Origin: Caulobacter sp. Root343
GTDB lineage: Bacteria; Pseudomonadota; Alphaproteobacteria; Caulobacterales; Caulobacteraceae
DNA length: 64,000 nt
Direction of reading: 5' to 3'
NCBI RefSeq assembly: GCF_001425745.1
Contig: NZ_LMDF01000002.1
Span: forward strand, 37,708 to 101,707
In this document: in pieces, positions 18,778 through 28,654 of the stretch
Position numbering within the stretch: position 1 is the stretch's first letter
Layout: each line of letters opens with the position of its first letter
Made by a program: the position numbers and the translations under genes
Notes under the pieces: model-generated
Seen by the model: the letters and a program-made list of their open reading frames with translations, nothing else
Database searches by the model: none
Told to the model about the DNA's origin: nothing

Positions 18778-20753
18778 TCGACCTGGTTTTCCCCGACGGC
18801 TCCTCCCGGCAGTACCCTGACGGATCGAGCGGGCGCGACGTCGCCGCCGCCATCTCCAAATCGCTCGAAAAGAAGGCCCTGCTGATCAAGCTGGACGGTC
18901 AGGTTCTCGACCTGGACCGGCCGCTGACGCCGGACCTGCTGACGGGCGAGCGCAAGTTCGAGATCCTGACGCGCGAGGCGCCCGAGGCGCTCGAGACCAT
19001 CCGCCACGACACGGCCCACGTGCTGGCCGAGGCCGTGCAGGAGCTCTTTCCCGGCACCCAGGTGACGATCGGCCCGAACGTCGAGGACGGCTTCTATTAC
19101 GACTTCGCCCGCGACGAGCCGTTCAGCCTGGACGATCTGGAGAAGATCGAAAAGCGCATGAAGGAGATCGTCGACCGCGACGAGAAGATCACGCGCGAGG
19201 TCTGGGACCGCGACGAGGCCATCAAGCACTTCGACGGCATCGGCGAGCAGTACAAGGCCCAGATCATCCGTGACCTGCCGGGCACGGACACGATCACCGT
19301 CTACCGCCAGGGCAATTGGAAAGACCTGTGCCGCGGCCCGCACCTGCCGTCGACCAAGCACGTCGGCAAGGCGTTCAAGCTGACGAAGCTGGCCGGCGCC
19401 TATTGGCGCGGCGACCAGAACAACGCCCAGCTGCAGCGCATCTACGGCACGGCCTGGGCCTCGGAAGCCGACCTGGAAGCGCATCTGAAGCGCATCGAGG
19501 AAGCCGAACGCCGCGATCACCGCAAGCTGGGCAAGACGATGGACCTCTTCCACATCCAGGAAGAGGGCAAGGGCATGGTGTTCTGGCACGCCAAGGGCTG
19601 GGCGCTCTATCGCGTGCTGGAAGACTATATGCGCCGCCGCCTCGACGCGGCCGGCTACAAGGAAGTGAAGACGCCGCAGATCCTCGACAAGAGCCTGTGG
19701 GAGAAGTCGGGCCACGCCGAGAAGTTCGGCCACGCCATGTTCATGTGCGAGAGCGCCGAGGGCGAGATCCTGGCGGTCAAGCCGATGAACTGCCCCGGCC
19801 ACATCCAGATCTTCAATGTCGGCCAGAAGAGCTATCGCGAGCTGCCGCTGCGGATGGCCGAGTTCGGCGCCTGCCACCGGTACGAGCCGTCGGGCGCCAT
19901 GCACGGGATCATGCGGGTGCGGGCCTTCACGCAGGACGACGCGCACATCTTCTGTCGCGAAGAGCAGGTCACGGAGGAAAGCGCCCGGTTCATCGAACTG
20001 TTGCGCTCGGTCTATAACGACCTCGGCATGACGCTGGCCGACACCAAGTTCTCGACGCGTCCGGAACTGCGCGCCGGCTCGGACGAAGTCTGGGACAAGG
20101 CCGAGGCCGCTCTGTCCGCCGCCGCCGAGGCAGCGGGCGAGACCTTGGTGCTTCAGCCAGGTGAAGGCGCCTTCTACGGCCCCAAGCTAGAGTTCTCGCT
20201 GAAGGACGCTATTGGTCGAGTTTGGCAATGCGGCACGCTGCAACTTGATTTCGTTTTGCCGGAACGACTCGACGCCGAGTACGTTTCGGAGGACGGTTCA
20301 AAAAAGCGTCCGGTGATGCTTCACCGAGCGATCTTGGGGTCCTTCGAGCGTTTCATCGGCATCCTGTTGGAAAACTTCGCGGGCGCCTTGCCAGTATGGC
20401 TGGCGCCAACGCAGGTGGTGGTGGCCACGATCACGTCCGACGCCGACGAATACGCCCGCGAGGTCGTCGAGAGATTGACCAGAATGGGGATGCGCGCGGA
20501 GGTCGATCTGCGTAATGAAAAGATTAACTACAAGATTCGCGAGCACAGCCTCGCAAAGGTGCCAGTGATCGCGGTGGTCGGACGTAAGGAAGCAGAAACG
20601 GGGCAGTTGGCCCTTCGTCGCCTCGGCGGCGAGGGCCAGAACATCCTGCCGCTGGAGGAGGCGCTCCGGGTCTTGGGCGCCGACGCCACGCCGCCCGACG
20701 TCGCGCGTTCGCGCGCGGCGGCCAATCCCGTTGTCGAGGCCGCGACCGCCTGA
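18774..20753 (+). CDS. thrS: threonine--tRNA ligase
   Basis: 659 residues, a normal full-length ThrRS. It has an N-terminal TGS domain (about 1-62), an editing/SAD domain with [17 protein letters not shown], the class II catalytic core with MNCPGH (zinc Cys), [30 protein letters not shown], and [13 protein letters not shown]. The C-terminal anticodon domain ends near [21 protein letters not shown]. From about 20190 to 20620 the codon choice changes towards AT-rich and rare codons (for example two AGA codons at 20472 and 20481) compared with the rest of the gene. The start overlaps yidD and the stop overlaps the next start. Confidence 0.98.
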   Translation: MIDLVFPDGSSRQYPDGSSGRDVAAAISKSLEKKALLIKLDGQVLDLDRPLTPDLLTGERKFEILTREAPEALETIRHDTAHVLAEAVQELFPGTQVTIGPNVEDGFYYDFARDEPFSLDDLEKIEKRMKEIVDRDEKITREVWDRDEAIKHFDGIGEQYKAQIIRDLPGTDTITVYRQGNWKDLCRGPHLPSTKHVGKAFKLTKLAGAYWRGDQNNAQLQRIYGTAWASEADLEAHLKRIEEAERRDHRKLGKTMDLFHIQEEGKGMVFWHAKGWALYRVLEDYMRRRLDAAGYKEVKTPQILDKSLWEKSGHAEKFGHAMFMCESAEGEILAVKPMNCPGHIQIFNVGQKSYRELPLRMAEFGACHRYEPSGAMHGIMRVRAFTQDDAHIFCREEQVTEESARFIELLRSVYNDLGMTLADTKFSTRPELRAGSDEVWDKAEAALSAAAEAAGETLVLQPGEGAFYGPKLEFSLKDAIGRVWQCGTLQLDFVLPERLDAEYVSEDGSKKRPVMLHRAILGSFERFIGILLENFAGALPVWLAPTQVVVATITSDADEYAREVVERLTRMGMRAEVDLRNEKINYKIREHSLAKVPVIAVVGRKEAETGQLALRRLGGEGQNILPLEEALRVLGADATPPDVARSRAAANPVVEAATA

Positions 20754-21679
20754 TGAACAGCATTCTCCCGTCCGCTTCGACCCTTGCCGTGGGCGCCCGT
20801 CCGGCTCATCCGAACGTGTCCGTGGTCATGGTCGTCTATCGGACGGGAGAGGCGCTGGCCCAGAGCATCAAGCACGTGCTGGCCGAGCCCCTGGTCGACG
20901 AGTTCATCATCATCGACAACGGCTCCTCGCCGCAGGACGAGGACATGCTGCGCTCGCTGGCCCTGACCGAGCCGCGCGTCGTGCTCAAGCAGGGCCACGG
21001 CAACATCGGCTTCGCCCGCGCCGCCAACATGGGCGCCAGCACGGGCGGCGGTGAATACATCGTCTTCCTCAACCCCGACGCCAACCTGCAGCCCGGCTGC
21101 GTGGCGGCCCTGGTCACGGCCTTCAGGGGCCAGCCAACGCCGACCATCGTGGGCGCGCGGGTGCTGAACGTCGACGGCTCCGAGCAGCGCGGCGGGCGTC
21201 GCGGCGAGGTCACGCCGATCAGCACCGTGCTCAGCTTCGGCCAGCTGACCCGCCGCTATCCCAAGCTGGCCGGTTTCGAGATCCATCGCGAGAACGAGCC
21301 CGTGCCGCGCGGGCCCGTGCCGATGCCGACCATCTCCGGCGCCTGTTTCGCCATGCGCCGTTGCGACTTCGAGGCCCTGAGCGGCTTCGACGAGGGCTAT
21401 TTCCTGCATGTCGAGGACATCGACCTCTGCTGGCGCGCCCGCCGCGCCGGCGGCAAGGTGCTGTTCCAACCCAAGGCCCAGGTCGTCCACCTCGGTCACA
21501 CCAGCCTGGAACATCCGGTCAAGGTCGAGTTCCACAAGGGCGTGGGCCTGACCCGCTACTTCATCAAGCGCGCCGATTCGCTGCAGCTGTTCGCCGCCGC
21601 GGTCCTGCTGGCGCCCGCGATCATGCTGATGTCGGTGTGTCGCCCGCTGCTGTGGAAGCTGACCGGGCGGCCGATCTAG
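20753..21679 (+). CDS. glycosyltransferase family 2 (rhamnosyltransferase-like)
   Basis: 308 residues. The GT-A fold is shown by VSVVMVVYRTGEALAQSIKHV, the NIGFARAANMGAS segment, the metal-binding FLNPDANLQPG (DxD-like NPDA) and GACFAMRRCDFEALSGFDEGYFLHVEDIDLCWR, typical of the rhamnosyl/galactofuranosyl GT2 group. One hydrophobic stretch near residues 278-300 may anchor it to the membrane. It probably adds a sugar to a surface polysaccharide. The ATG overlaps the thrS stop by one base (TGATG). Confidence 0.9.
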   Translation: MNSILPSASTLAVGARPAHPNVSVVMVVYRTGEALAQSIKHVLAEPLVDEFIIIDNGSSPQDEDMLRSLALTEPRVVLKQGHGNIGFARAANMGASTGGGEYIVFLNPDANLQPGCVAALVTAFRGQPTPTIVGARVLNVDGSEQRGGRRGEVTPISTVLSFGQLTRRYPKLAGFEIHRENEPVPRGPVPMPTISGACFAMRRCDFEALSGFDEGYFLHVEDIDLCWRARRAGGKVLFQPKAQVVHLGHTSLEHPVKVEFHKGVGLTRYFIKRADSLQLFAAAVLLAPAIMLMSVCRPLLWKLTGRPI

Positions 21680-21690
21680 GGATTTTGCTT

Positions 21691-21852
21691 CCTTCTCCCC
21701 TTGCGGGAGAAGGTGTCGGCGGAGCCGACGGATGAGGGGTCGATCGTCCTGTCGGCTTGGCGCCCAGACCTGAACGCCGTCGCGGCGGATCCCATCTTCG
21801 ACCCCTCACCCGACCCGCTTCGCGGGCCACCCTCTCCCGCAAGGGGAGAGGG
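21691..21852. repeat. palindromic intergenic repeat, family B, copy 1
   Basis: About 162 bp. The outer arms are CCTTCTCCCCTTGCGGGAGA (left) and its near-complement CTCTCCCGCAAGGGGAGAGG (right). Inner parts include GGATGAGGGGTCGA and TCGACCCCTCACCCGAC. Other copies are at 47088, 53205 and 60882. It separates the convergent glycosyltransferase and lipoprotein genes. Confidence 0.88.
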
Positions 21853-21863
21853 ACAGATACCCG

Positions 21864-22229
21864 TCACATCGGCCCGATCGTCTCCGCCCTCAGCCCATCC
21901 GGCCCTTCGATCGAGGTCGGGGCCTTCAGGGTCCTGGCCGGCAGGATCGCCCGATAGCGTTCGTACATCGCCTTCGCATCACGGCCCGGCTTGGCGGTCA
22001 GGCATTGGTCGAACTCGCCTTCGCGCCCCCACGGCTTGCGTTCGGAGCGGGCGATGTCGCGGTCGGCCTTCACGGCCACGGCGACCTTGTCGGCCAGCTC
22101 GCGGTCGATCCCCGCGCCGTAGCTGGCGAACTTGAGGGTGACATCGCAGCGGGGCGGCTCGGCTTGCGACACCGGCGCGGCCGCGCAGGCGCTCAACGCG
22201 AGGACGGCGACGGCGGCCAAGCGGATCAT
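21864..22229 (-). CDS. small putative lipoprotein
   Basis: 121 residues from ATG 22229. A short signal peptide ends in the lipobox LSAC (Cys15). The mature part contains two further cysteines (RCDVTLKFASYGAGIDRELADKVAVAVKADRD and EFDQCLTAKPG) that could form a disulfide. The start overlaps the stop of the HMG-CoA lyase gene as ATGA, so it is the last gene of that minus-strand operon. Family and role unknown. Confidence 0.7.
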   Translation of the reverse strand: MIRLAAVAVLALSACAAAPVSQAEPPRCDVTLKFASYGAGIDRELADKVAVAVKADRDIARSERKPWGREGEFDQCLTAKPGRDAKAMYERYRAILPARTLKAPTSIEGPDGLRAETIGPM

Positions 22230-23125
22230 GCGGGGAAACCTCCGGCGCGGGCCAGGGACGAAGCAGGAGCCTTGCCCAGCTTGGCGCTGATCGCGCGGCC
22301 CGTCTCGATCAGGGCCGCCAGGTCGAAACCGGTCTCGAAGCCGGCCCGTTCCAGCATGTAGACTAGGTCTTCCGTGCCGATGTTGCCGGTGGCGTTCGGC
22401 GCGAACGGACAGCCGCCCAGGCCGCCGACCGAGGCGTCCAGCACGTCGATCCCCGCCTCGACGCTGGCATAGGCGTTGGCCAGGCCCGTATTGCGGGTGT
22501 CGTGGAAGTGCATGCGCAGGCGCGCGTCGGGAGCCGCGGCGCGCACGGCCTCGATCCGTCGGCGGACGGTCCATGGATCGGCGACGCCGATGGTGTCGCC
22601 CAGGGCGATTTCCGGCACGCCCAACGCCGCGGCCTCGCGGACGATGGCCACGACCTGGTCCTCCGACACCTCGCCGTCGAACGGGTCGCCGAAGGCCACC
22701 GACAGGGTCATGGTGATCGGCGGGCCGCCCTCGGTCCCCTGGCGCTCGACGACGGCGGCCAGGGTCTCGACCTGCTGGCGCACGGTGGAGCCCTGGTTGC
22801 GGGTGGCGAAGCCGTCCGAAGCGCAAACCACGACATTGGCCTCGTCGCAGCCGGCCGCGACGCAACGCTCCCAGCCGCGCATGTTCAAGACAAGCCCGAT
22901 CCGCGAGTGCTCGAGGTCGGGAGGCAGCGCCGCCATGATCTCCTCCGCGCCGGCCATCTGCGGCACGCGGTTGGGATTGACGAACGACACCACCTCGGTG
23001 CGCTTGGCGCCGCAGGCTTCCAGCTTGCGGATCAGGTCCAGCCTGTCCTCGACCGACAGGGCCAGCTTCTCGTTCTGCAGGCCGTCGCGCGGCCCGACCT
23101 CGACGATCTGGATGAAGCGGCTCAT
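22226..23125 (-). CDS. mvaB: hydroxymethylglutaryl-CoA lyase
   Basis: 299 residues. A TIM-barrel HMGL-like enzyme that splits HMG-CoA into acetoacetate and acetyl-CoA in leucine breakdown. EVGPRDGLQNE holds the catalytic Arg and metal-binding Asp, HFHDTRNTG supplies metal-binding His residues, and the glycine-rich GGLGGCPFAPNATGNIGTED contains the signature Cys. No other leucine catabolic gene is adjacent. It overlaps the upstream GT39 gene by 4 bases and the downstream lipoprotein by 4 bases, so the three are one transcript. Confidence 0.92.
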   Translation of the reverse strand: MSRFIQIVEVGPRDGLQNEKLALSVEDRLDLIRKLEACGAKRTEVVSFVNPNRVPQMAGAEEIMAALPPDLEHSRIGLVLNMRGWERCVAAGCDEANVVVCASDGFATRNQGSTVRQQVETLAAVVERQGTEGGPPITMTLSVAFGDPFDGEVSEDQVVAIVREAAALGVPEIALGDTIGVADPWTVRRRIEAVRAAAPDARLRMHFHDTRNTGLANAYASVEAGIDVLDASVGGLGGCPFAPNATGNIGTEDLVYMLERAGFETGFDLAALIETGRAISAKLGKAPASSLARAGGFPA

Positions 23126-24822
23126 CGCTGAGACTCCGTGGAATCCGTGTCATCCGACGAGGGTATCGGGGGCTCGCCGCGATAGAGCGTCAGCCGCTCC
23201 TGGTCGCCGTCGGAATAGTTCAGTCCCTGGATCACCGCGGCGGGGTGTGGCGTGAGGCCCTGCTGGGCCAGGGCGGCGCGGAACGGCTTTTCCTCGCGGC
23301 CCTCGACCACGGCGGGACGGCCTTCGAGGATCGCCTGGGCGGCGCCTTCGCCGTCGGTCAGTTCGGTGGCCGTGCCCAGCTGGAAGATCAGGCTGGGCTC
23401 GGAATAGCCCGTGACCGCCACGGGCCCCGCGGCGCCCGAGCGCGGCGACAGCTTGGCGCTGTCCAGGGCGTCGGCGACGTCCTTGGACAGGAACAGCGGC
23501 TCCAGGCGCGGCAGCAGGCCGGCGGTCAGGGCGACATGGGCCCCGATGCCCAGGGCGCCGGCGGTGATCAGGGCGCGGGCCGAATGGTGGCGCAGCAGCA
23601 AGACCGCGCCCGCGACGCCCGCGCCCAGCGCCAGCAGAGCGGCCAGCACGGCCCAGGCCGCGTCGCCCCGGCCGCCGAACGCCTTGAGGCCGTAGACCGC
23701 CACGCCGGCCAGGACGAGGCCGATGAACACCGACAATCCCGCGCCGATCCAGCGGACCAGCTTGCCCAGCGGCTCGCGCACCGCGGCGGCCATCAGCATG
23801 GCCAGCGCCCCGTAGGCGGGCAGGGCGTAGTGGACCAGCTTGGTCGGCAGGATCTCGAACATCAGCCAGGTCGGGACCAGCCAGCAGACGGCGAAGCGCA
23901 CGCCGGGCTCGTTCCGCTTGGTCCAGCCGACTACCAGGCCAGCTGGCAGAAGCAGGGTGGCCGGGAACGACAGCAGCGGGGCCAGCAGCGCGTGATAGCC
24001 GAACGGCCCGGCATGGCCTTCCTGGCCGCCGGCCAGCTTGGGAGCCAGGTCGCCGCCCACCGCCGCGCCCCAGAAGGCGCCGTCGGTGGCCACGGTGATC
24101 ATCATCGCCCACGGCAGGACGACGGCGGCGAACAGGATCAGGCCCCAGGTCCAGCCCAGGTCCTTCATCCAGCCGGCCTTGCGGTCGCAGATCGCCAGCC
24201 CGATCAGGGCGAAGATCGCGACCATGAGCCCGACGGGCCCCTTGATCAGGGCGGCGACCGACAGGCCGATCCAGAAGGCGAACTTGGTCCACCGGTTCGA
24301 GGTCTCGCCCTTCAGATGCGCGGCGTAGATGCGGGCCAGGGCGGCCATGGCCAGGGTCGTGGTCCCGCACAGGGCCGCGTCGGTCTTGGCGATGAAGGCT
24401 TCGGACGACAGCAGGAAGGTCGCGCCCAGGATCGAGCCGGCGAGCAGGCCGGTGCGCGGATCGAACAGCGCCGCCGCGCCCCAGGCGCAGGCGGCCGCCG
24501 CCAGCATGGCCCCCAGTAGCGAGGGAATGCGATAGGCCCAGATCCGGCGGTCCTCGGCGTCGGAGAACAGCTTGACGCTGGCGGCCTGCAGCCAGTGGAT
24601 GCCGACCGGCTTCTTGAAGCGCGGCTGGTCCTGGAACTTGATGACGACGTAGTCGCCCGTCTCCAGCATCTGGGCCGTGGCCTGGGCGAAGCGCGACTCG
24701 TCGCGGTCCAGCGGCGGCATGGCGAACAGGCCGGGCAGGCCGGCGATCAGGGCCACCAGCGCGGCGAACAGAGGGCCGCGCCACCCGCGGCTCCAGTCAT
24801 CCAGGCGAGATTCAAGCGTCAT
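23122..24822 (-). CDS. GT39/ArnT-like polyprenyl-phosphate sugar transferase
   Basis: 566 residues with about eleven to twelve hydrophobic helices. The N-terminal PPLDRDESRFAQATAQMLETGDYVVIKFQDQPRFKKPVGIHW is the periplasmic DE-containing loop that defines ArnT/PMT-family glycosyltransferases. These enzymes use a lipid-linked sugar donor and act on the periplasmic face. A DPM1-like GT2 that could supply such a donor is encoded divergently 38 bases away (24861 on the other strand). The substrate (lipid A, protein or polysaccharide) cannot be decided. The stop overlaps mvaB by 4 bases. Confidence 0.88.
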   Translation of the reverse strand: MTLESRLDDWSRGWRGPLFAALVALIAGLPGLFAMPPLDRDESRFAQATAQMLETGDYVVIKFQDQPRFKKPVGIHWLQAASVKLFSDAEDRRIWAYRIPSLLGAMLAAAACAWGAAALFDPRTGLLAGSILGATFLLSSEAFIAKTDAALCGTTTLAMAALARIYAAHLKGETSNRWTKFAFWIGLSVAALIKGPVGLMVAIFALIGLAICDRKAGWMKDLGWTWGLILFAAVVLPWAMMITVATDGAFWGAAVGGDLAPKLAGGQEGHAGPFGYHALLAPLLSFPATLLLPAGLVVGWTKRNEPGVRFAVCWLVPTWLMFEILPTKLVHYALPAYGALAMLMAAAVREPLGKLVRWIGAGLSVFIGLVLAGVAVYGLKAFGGRGDAAWAVLAALLALGAGVAGAVLLLRHHSARALITAGALGIGAHVALTAGLLPRLEPLFLSKDVADALDSAKLSPRSGAAGPVAVTGYSEPSLIFQLGTATELTDGEGAAQAILEGRPAVVEGREEKPFRAALAQQGLTPHPAAVIQGLNYSDGDQERLTLYRGEPPIPSSDDTDSTESQR

Positions 24823-24878
24823 GAACCCTGAAATAGCACGATCCTTCCGGGAGGCGACTTTTGCTGTATGAGGAGGCG

Positions 24879-25616
24879 ATGACTTCGCCCGCCGCTTCTA
24901 TTCCTGACTTTTCCATCGTTGTGCCCGTCTTCGACGAAGGCGGCGCCGCGCCGAAGCTGGCGCGCGAGATCGCCGCTGCGTTCGCCGGCGAGGCCTATGA
25001 GATGATCTTCGTCGACGACGCCAGTCGCGACGACACCAAGGCCCAGCTGATCGCCTTGAAGGCCGAGATTCCGCAGCTGCGCGTGCTGGGCCACCGCAAG
25101 AACTCGGGCCAGAGCCGCGCCGTGCGCAGCGGCATCCTGGCCGCGCGCGGGCCGATCATCGTCACCCTGGACGGCGACGGCCAGAACGACCCGGCCGACG
25201 CCCCGCGCCTGGCCAAGGCGCTGCTAGCCGGGCCCGCCAACCTGGCCCTGGTCGGCGGTGAGCGGGTCAAGCGCCAGGACAGCAACGCCAAGCGCTTCGC
25301 CTCCAAGTTCGGCAACGGCGTGCGCAAGCGGCTGCTGAAGGACACGGCCAACGACACCGGCTGCGGGCTCAAGGCGTTCCGGCGCGAGGCCTTCCTGCGC
25401 CTGCCGTACTTCGATCACATCCACCGCTACATCCCGGCGCTGATGCTGCGCGAGGGTTACGACGTCGACTTCCAGCCGGTGAACCATCGCCACCGCGAGA
25501 CCGGGGTGTCGAAATACACCAACTTCGGCCGCTTGAAGGCCTCGATCTCGGATCTGTTGGGCGTGATGTGGCTGCAGTCGCGGGCCCGCAATCCCCAAGG
25601 CGTGGACGAAGCGTAG
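24879..25616 (+). CDS. glycosyltransferase family 2, dolichyl-phosphate-mannose-synthase-like
   Basis: 245 residues from ATG 24879; an AGGAGG at 24871-24876 is close by, and an upstream in-frame TTG at 24861 is an alternative. FSIVVPVFDEGGAAPKL, EMIFVDDASRDDTKAQL, GQSRAVRSGILAARGPIIVTLDGDGQNDPAD (DGD metal site) and DTGCGLKAFRREAFLRLPYFDHIHRYIPAL are typical of polyprenyl-phosphate sugar synthases. There is no C-terminal membrane pair. Paired divergently with the GT39 gene, it probably makes the lipid-linked donor. Confidence 0.9.
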   Translation: MTSPAASIPDFSIVVPVFDEGGAAPKLAREIAAAFAGEAYEMIFVDDASRDDTKAQLIALKAEIPQLRVLGHRKNSGQSRAVRSGILAARGPIIVTLDGDGQNDPADAPRLAKALLAGPANLALVGGERVKRQDSNAKRFASKFGNGVRKRLLKDTANDTGCGLKAFRREAFLRLPYFDHIHRYIPALMLREGYDVDFQPVNHRHRETGVSKYTNFGRLKASISDLLGVMWLQSRARNPQGVDEA

Positions 25617-25715
25617 CGCCCGCCGGTTGCGGTCGCTTCACCGAAGCCAAAATTACCGCTACGCCTTAACCGTGGCATGAGACTGCTAGCTCAAGCCAAA
25701 ATGGGGGGAAGCTCA

Positions 25716-26138
25716 ATGTTCGCCGCGGTTCCGCTGCTGGCCTTGCCGGTCATCATCTACAATCTGGTCGCCTTGACCCTGGCCGGTGGTTTCCGCGCCA
25801 TGGACGCCAGCGTCCGCATGACCGACAAGCTGTTCACCATCCACATGACCTCGCGGGCCGAGTGGGCGGTCAGCCTGGGCGACCTGCTGCTGGCGGCGTC
25901 GCTGGTCGTGCTGTTCGTCGAGCTCCTGAAGTCGACCACCAGCCGCCGGATCGCGATCATCAACCATTCGCTGTCGATGGTGCTGTTCATCCTGTGCCTG
26001 GTCGAGTTCCTGCTGTTCCCGGCCTTCGCCACCTCGACCTTCTTCCTGGTCACCTTGATGGTGCTGCTGGACGTGCTGGCCGGCTTCATCGTCACCATCG
26101 TCGCGGCGCGTCGCGACGTGGATTTCGGGGACCACTGA
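25716..26138 (+). CDS. small four-helix membrane protein
   Basis: 140 residues from ATG 25716, chosen because GGGGGAAG lies at 25703-25709; an upstream ATG at 25677 is in frame but less likely. Hydrophobic helices fall at about 2-22, 50-70, 80-100 and 104-128. The pattern (RMTDKLFTIHMTSRAEWAVSLGDLLLAASLVVLFVELLKSTT) is seen in conserved alphaproteobacterial membrane proteins of unknown function. It is convergent with trmL, 4 bases apart. Confidence 0.75.
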   Translation: MFAAVPLLALPVIIYNLVALTLAGGFRAMDASVRMTDKLFTIHMTSRAEWAVSLGDLLLAASLVVLFVELLKSTTSRRIAIINHSLSMVLFILCLVEFLLFPAFATSTFFLVTLMVLLDVLAGFIVTIVAARRDVDFGDH

Positions 26139-26142
26139 GGGC

Positions 26143-26601
26143 TCAGCCCGGAAAGCCGCCGGTCTGCCGCAGCGCTTCGCCCAAGGCCATGGCCGCCGTG
26201 GTGGCCAGGTTCATCGACCGCGCCTCCGGCATGATCGGGATGACGATGCGGCCCTGGGCCGCGGCGTGGACCTCGTCCGGCGCCCCTCGGCTCTCGTTGC
26301 CGAACAGCAGCGTATCGCCGGGTTCGAACGAAAACCGGTGGAAGGGCGTGGCGCCCTTGGTCGTGAACAGCAGCAGGCGCCCGTCAACGCGCTCCGGCGC
26401 CTTAAGGAATGACGCCCAGCTGTCGTGGCGTTTCAGCCTCGCGAGGGGCCCATAGTCGAGGGCCGCGCGCTTCAAGCTCTTGTCGTCCAACGGAAAACTG
26501 CAGGGCTCGATGACGTCTAGGCCGACGTCGAAACAGGCCGAAAGCCGGATGGCCGCCCCGACGTTTTGGGGAATGCCTGGTTGAAAAAGTGCGATACGCA
26601 T
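26143..26601 (-). CDS. trmL: tRNA (cytidine/uridine-2'-O-)-methyltransferase TrmL
   Basis: 152 residues from ATG 26601. A SPOUT-fold methyltransferase that 2'-O-methylates the wobble nucleotide 34 of tRNA-Leu species. Motifs are the N-terminal ALFQPGIPQNVGAAIRLSACF, LLFGNESRGAP and IPIMPEARSMNLATTAAM, which form the SAM-binding knot. The frame is open far upstream into petA, but that is antisense. It diverges from petA, and the 204-base gap must hold both promoters. Confidence 0.94.
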   Translation of the reverse strand: MRIALFQPGIPQNVGAAIRLSACFDVGLDVIEPCSFPLDDKSLKRAALDYGPLARLKRHDSWASFLKAPERVDGRLLLFTTKGATPFHRFSFEPGDTLLFGNESRGAPDEVHAAAQGRIVIPIMPEARSMNLATTAAMALGEALRQTGGFPG

Positions 26602-26805
26602 AATAAGCGAACCAACCACAAGGGCAGCAGGGGCTTTGCCGCGAATCGAAAGGGCTTGCGGACTTGGTCCGCGCGTCCGATACGACGATCCGACCGCTGC
26701 CTTGTGGCGGAGATCCGCTTGCGGGTCGAGCAAGATATGGCGTCGAAAGACGCTTCTCCAAGTCGGCCGCTTCCGCGGTCCGGCGGAATAAAAGGGTGAC
26801 GTAAG

Positions 26806-27357
26806 GTGGCCGACACCGCCGTGGGCGCAACGACCGAGCCGGAACACGGGAGCGATCCCTCCCGGCGCGACTTCATTCACATCGCCGCGATCGCGGCCGC
26901 CGCTGGCGGCGCCGCGACCCTGGTGTGGCCGTTCATCGACCAGATGAACCCCTCCGCCGACACGCGGGCTCTGGCCTCGACCGAGTTCGATCTGACCAAG
27001 GTCGCCGAAGGCCAGCAGGTCACGATCAAGTGGCGCGGCAAGCCGCTGTTCGTGCGCAACCGGACCAAGGCCGAGATCGCCAAGGCCGTGGCCGACGACC
27101 ACGCGGCGCTGAAGGACCCGGAAACCGACGCCCAGCGCGTGAAGCCGGGCAAGGCCCAATGGCTGATCGTCGGTGGCAACTGCACCCACCTCGGCTGCGT
27201 CCCGACCTTCGGCGGCGGCGAGTACGGCGGCTGGTTCTGCCCTTGCCACGGCTCGGTCTATGACACCTCGGGTCGTATCCGTAAGGGCCCCGCGCCCAAG
27301 AACCTGGTGGTTCCGGAATACGCCTTCCTCACCGACACCAAGGTCAAGATCGGCTAA
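26806..27357 (+). CDS. petA: ubiquinol-cytochrome c reductase iron-sulfur (Rieske) subunit
   Basis: 183 residues from GTG 26806. A Tat-type SRRDFIH motif precedes one membrane helix (about 23-42), and the globular domain carries the 2Fe-2S site. Box I is CTHLGC (ligands C126 and H128) and box II is CPCHGS (ligands C145 and H148). C131 and C147 form the usual disulfide. It is the Rieske subunit of the cytochrome bc1 complex, passing electrons from ubiquinol to cytochrome c1. It is first in the petABC operon and 5 bases before petB. Confidence 0.98.
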   Translation: MADTAVGATTEPEHGSDPSRRDFIHIAAIAAAAGGAATLVWPFIDQMNPSADTRALASTEFDLTKVAEGQQVTIKWRGKPLFVRNRTKAEIAKAVADDHAALKDPETDAQRVKPGKAQWLIVGGNCTHLGCVPTFGGGEYGGWFCPCHGSVYDTSGRIRKGPAPKNLVVPEYAFLTDTKVKIG

Positions 27358-27362
27358 GCGAG

Positions 27363-28649
27363 ATGAGCGGACATTCGACCTATCAACCCAAGACCGGTTT
27401 CGAGCGCTGGCTCGACGCCCGTCTGCCGATCGTGCGTCTGGGCTACGACTCGTTCGTCGACTATCCCACCCCGCGCAACCTGAACTACTGGTGGACCTTC
27501 GGCGGCATCCTGTCGCTGTGCCTGGCCTCGCAGCTGATCACCGGCATCATCCTGGTGATGCACTACACGCCGAGCGCCCAAGGCGCCTTCGCGTCGGTCG
27601 AGCACATCATGCGCGACGTGAACTACGGCTGGCTGATCCGCTACATGCACGCCAACGGCGCGTCGATGTTCTTCATCGCCGTCTATATCCACATGCTGCG
27701 CGGCCTGTACTACGGCTCCTACAAGGCGCCCCGCGAAGTGCTGTGGCTGCTGGGCTGCGTGATCTATCTGCTGATGATGGCCACCGCCTTCATGGGCTAC
27801 GTCCTGCCCTGGGGCCAGATGTCGTTCCACGGCGCCGTCGTCATCACCAACCTGTTCGGCGCCCTGCCGCTGGTCGGCGAGAGCATCACCACCTGGCTGT
27901 GGGGCGGCTTCGCGGTCGACAATCCGACCCTGAACCGCTTCTTCTCGCTGCACTATCTGCTGCCGTTCATGATCGCGGGTGTCGTGATCCTGCACATCTG
28001 GGCGCTGCACGTGGTGGGCCAGAACAACCCGACCGGCGTCGAGCCGAAGTCGAAGGCCGATGTCCTGCCCTTCACGCCGTACGCGACGGTGAAGGACGGC
28101 TTCGCGATGAGCGTCTTCCTGATCCTCTTCGCCTTCTTCGTCTTCTACATGCCGAACGCCCTGGGCCACGCCGACAACTACATCGAGGCCAACCCGCTGG
28201 TGACGCCGTCGCACATCGTTCCGGAATGGTACTTCCTGCCGTTCTACGCGATCCTGCGCGCCGTGCCGGACAAGCTGATGGGCGTGCTGGCCATGTTCGG
28301 CGCCATCGCCTGCCTGTTCGCCCTGCCGTGGCTGGACACCTCGAAGGTGCGCTCGATGCGCTACCGCCCGACCGCGAAGATCTACTTCGTGTTCTTCCTG
28401 GTGGCCTCGTGCATCCTGGGCGTCTGCGGCGCCAAGCTGCCCGACGATCCGGTGATCCCGCACCTGACCACGTTCCAGCTGATGGGCTCGGACCTGAACA
28501 GCTTCGTGTGGCTGTCGCGCATCGCCGCCCTCTACTACTTCGCTTTCTTCCTGATCGTGCTGCCGGTCCTGGGCCTGGTCGAAAAGACCCTGCCGGTTCC
28601 GGACTCGATCGCTTCGCCGGCCCTGTCGGCCGACGCTCATAAGGGTTGA
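27363..28649 (+). CDS. petB: cytochrome b of the bc1 complex
   Basis: 428 residues, about eight membrane helices. Q-site and haem motifs are present: [72 protein letters not shown] and the [13 protein letters not shown] signature (PEWY) of the quinol-oxidation site. It binds two b haems and catalyses the Q cycle in the inner membrane. It is co-transcribed with petA and petC; its stop ends 5 bases before the preferred petC ATG. Confidence 0.98.
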   Translation: MSGHSTYQPKTGFERWLDARLPIVRLGYDSFVDYPTPRNLNYWWTFGGILSLCLASQLITGIILVMHYTPSAQGAFASVEHIMRDVNYGWLIRYMHANGASMFFIAVYIHMLRGLYYGSYKAPREVLWLLGCVIYLLMMATAFMGYVLPWGQMSFHGAVVITNLFGALPLVGESITTWLWGGFAVDNPTLNRFFSLHYLLPFMIAGVVILHIWALHVVGQNNPTGVEPKSKADVLPFTPYATVKDGFAMSVFLILFAFFVFYMPNALGHADNYIEANPLVTPSHIVPEWYFLPFYAILRAVPDKLMGVLAMFGAIACLFALPWLDTSKVRSMRYRPTAKIYFVFFLVASCILGVCGAKLPDDPVIPHLTTFQLMGSDLNSFVWLSRIAALYYFAFFLIVLPVLGLVEKTLPVPDSIASPALSADAHKG

Positions 28650-28654
28650 TCCCG

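Noticed and set aside
23245..24519. 424-residue open frame opposite the GT39 gene
   Set aside because: Composition is Gln/Arg/Gly-rich and repetitive with no domain; the minus strand encodes a clear membrane glycosyltransferase.
26602..27249. N-terminal extension of trmL running over petA
   Set aside because: petA and its Rieske motifs are on the other strand; the TrmL fold starts at ATG 26601.
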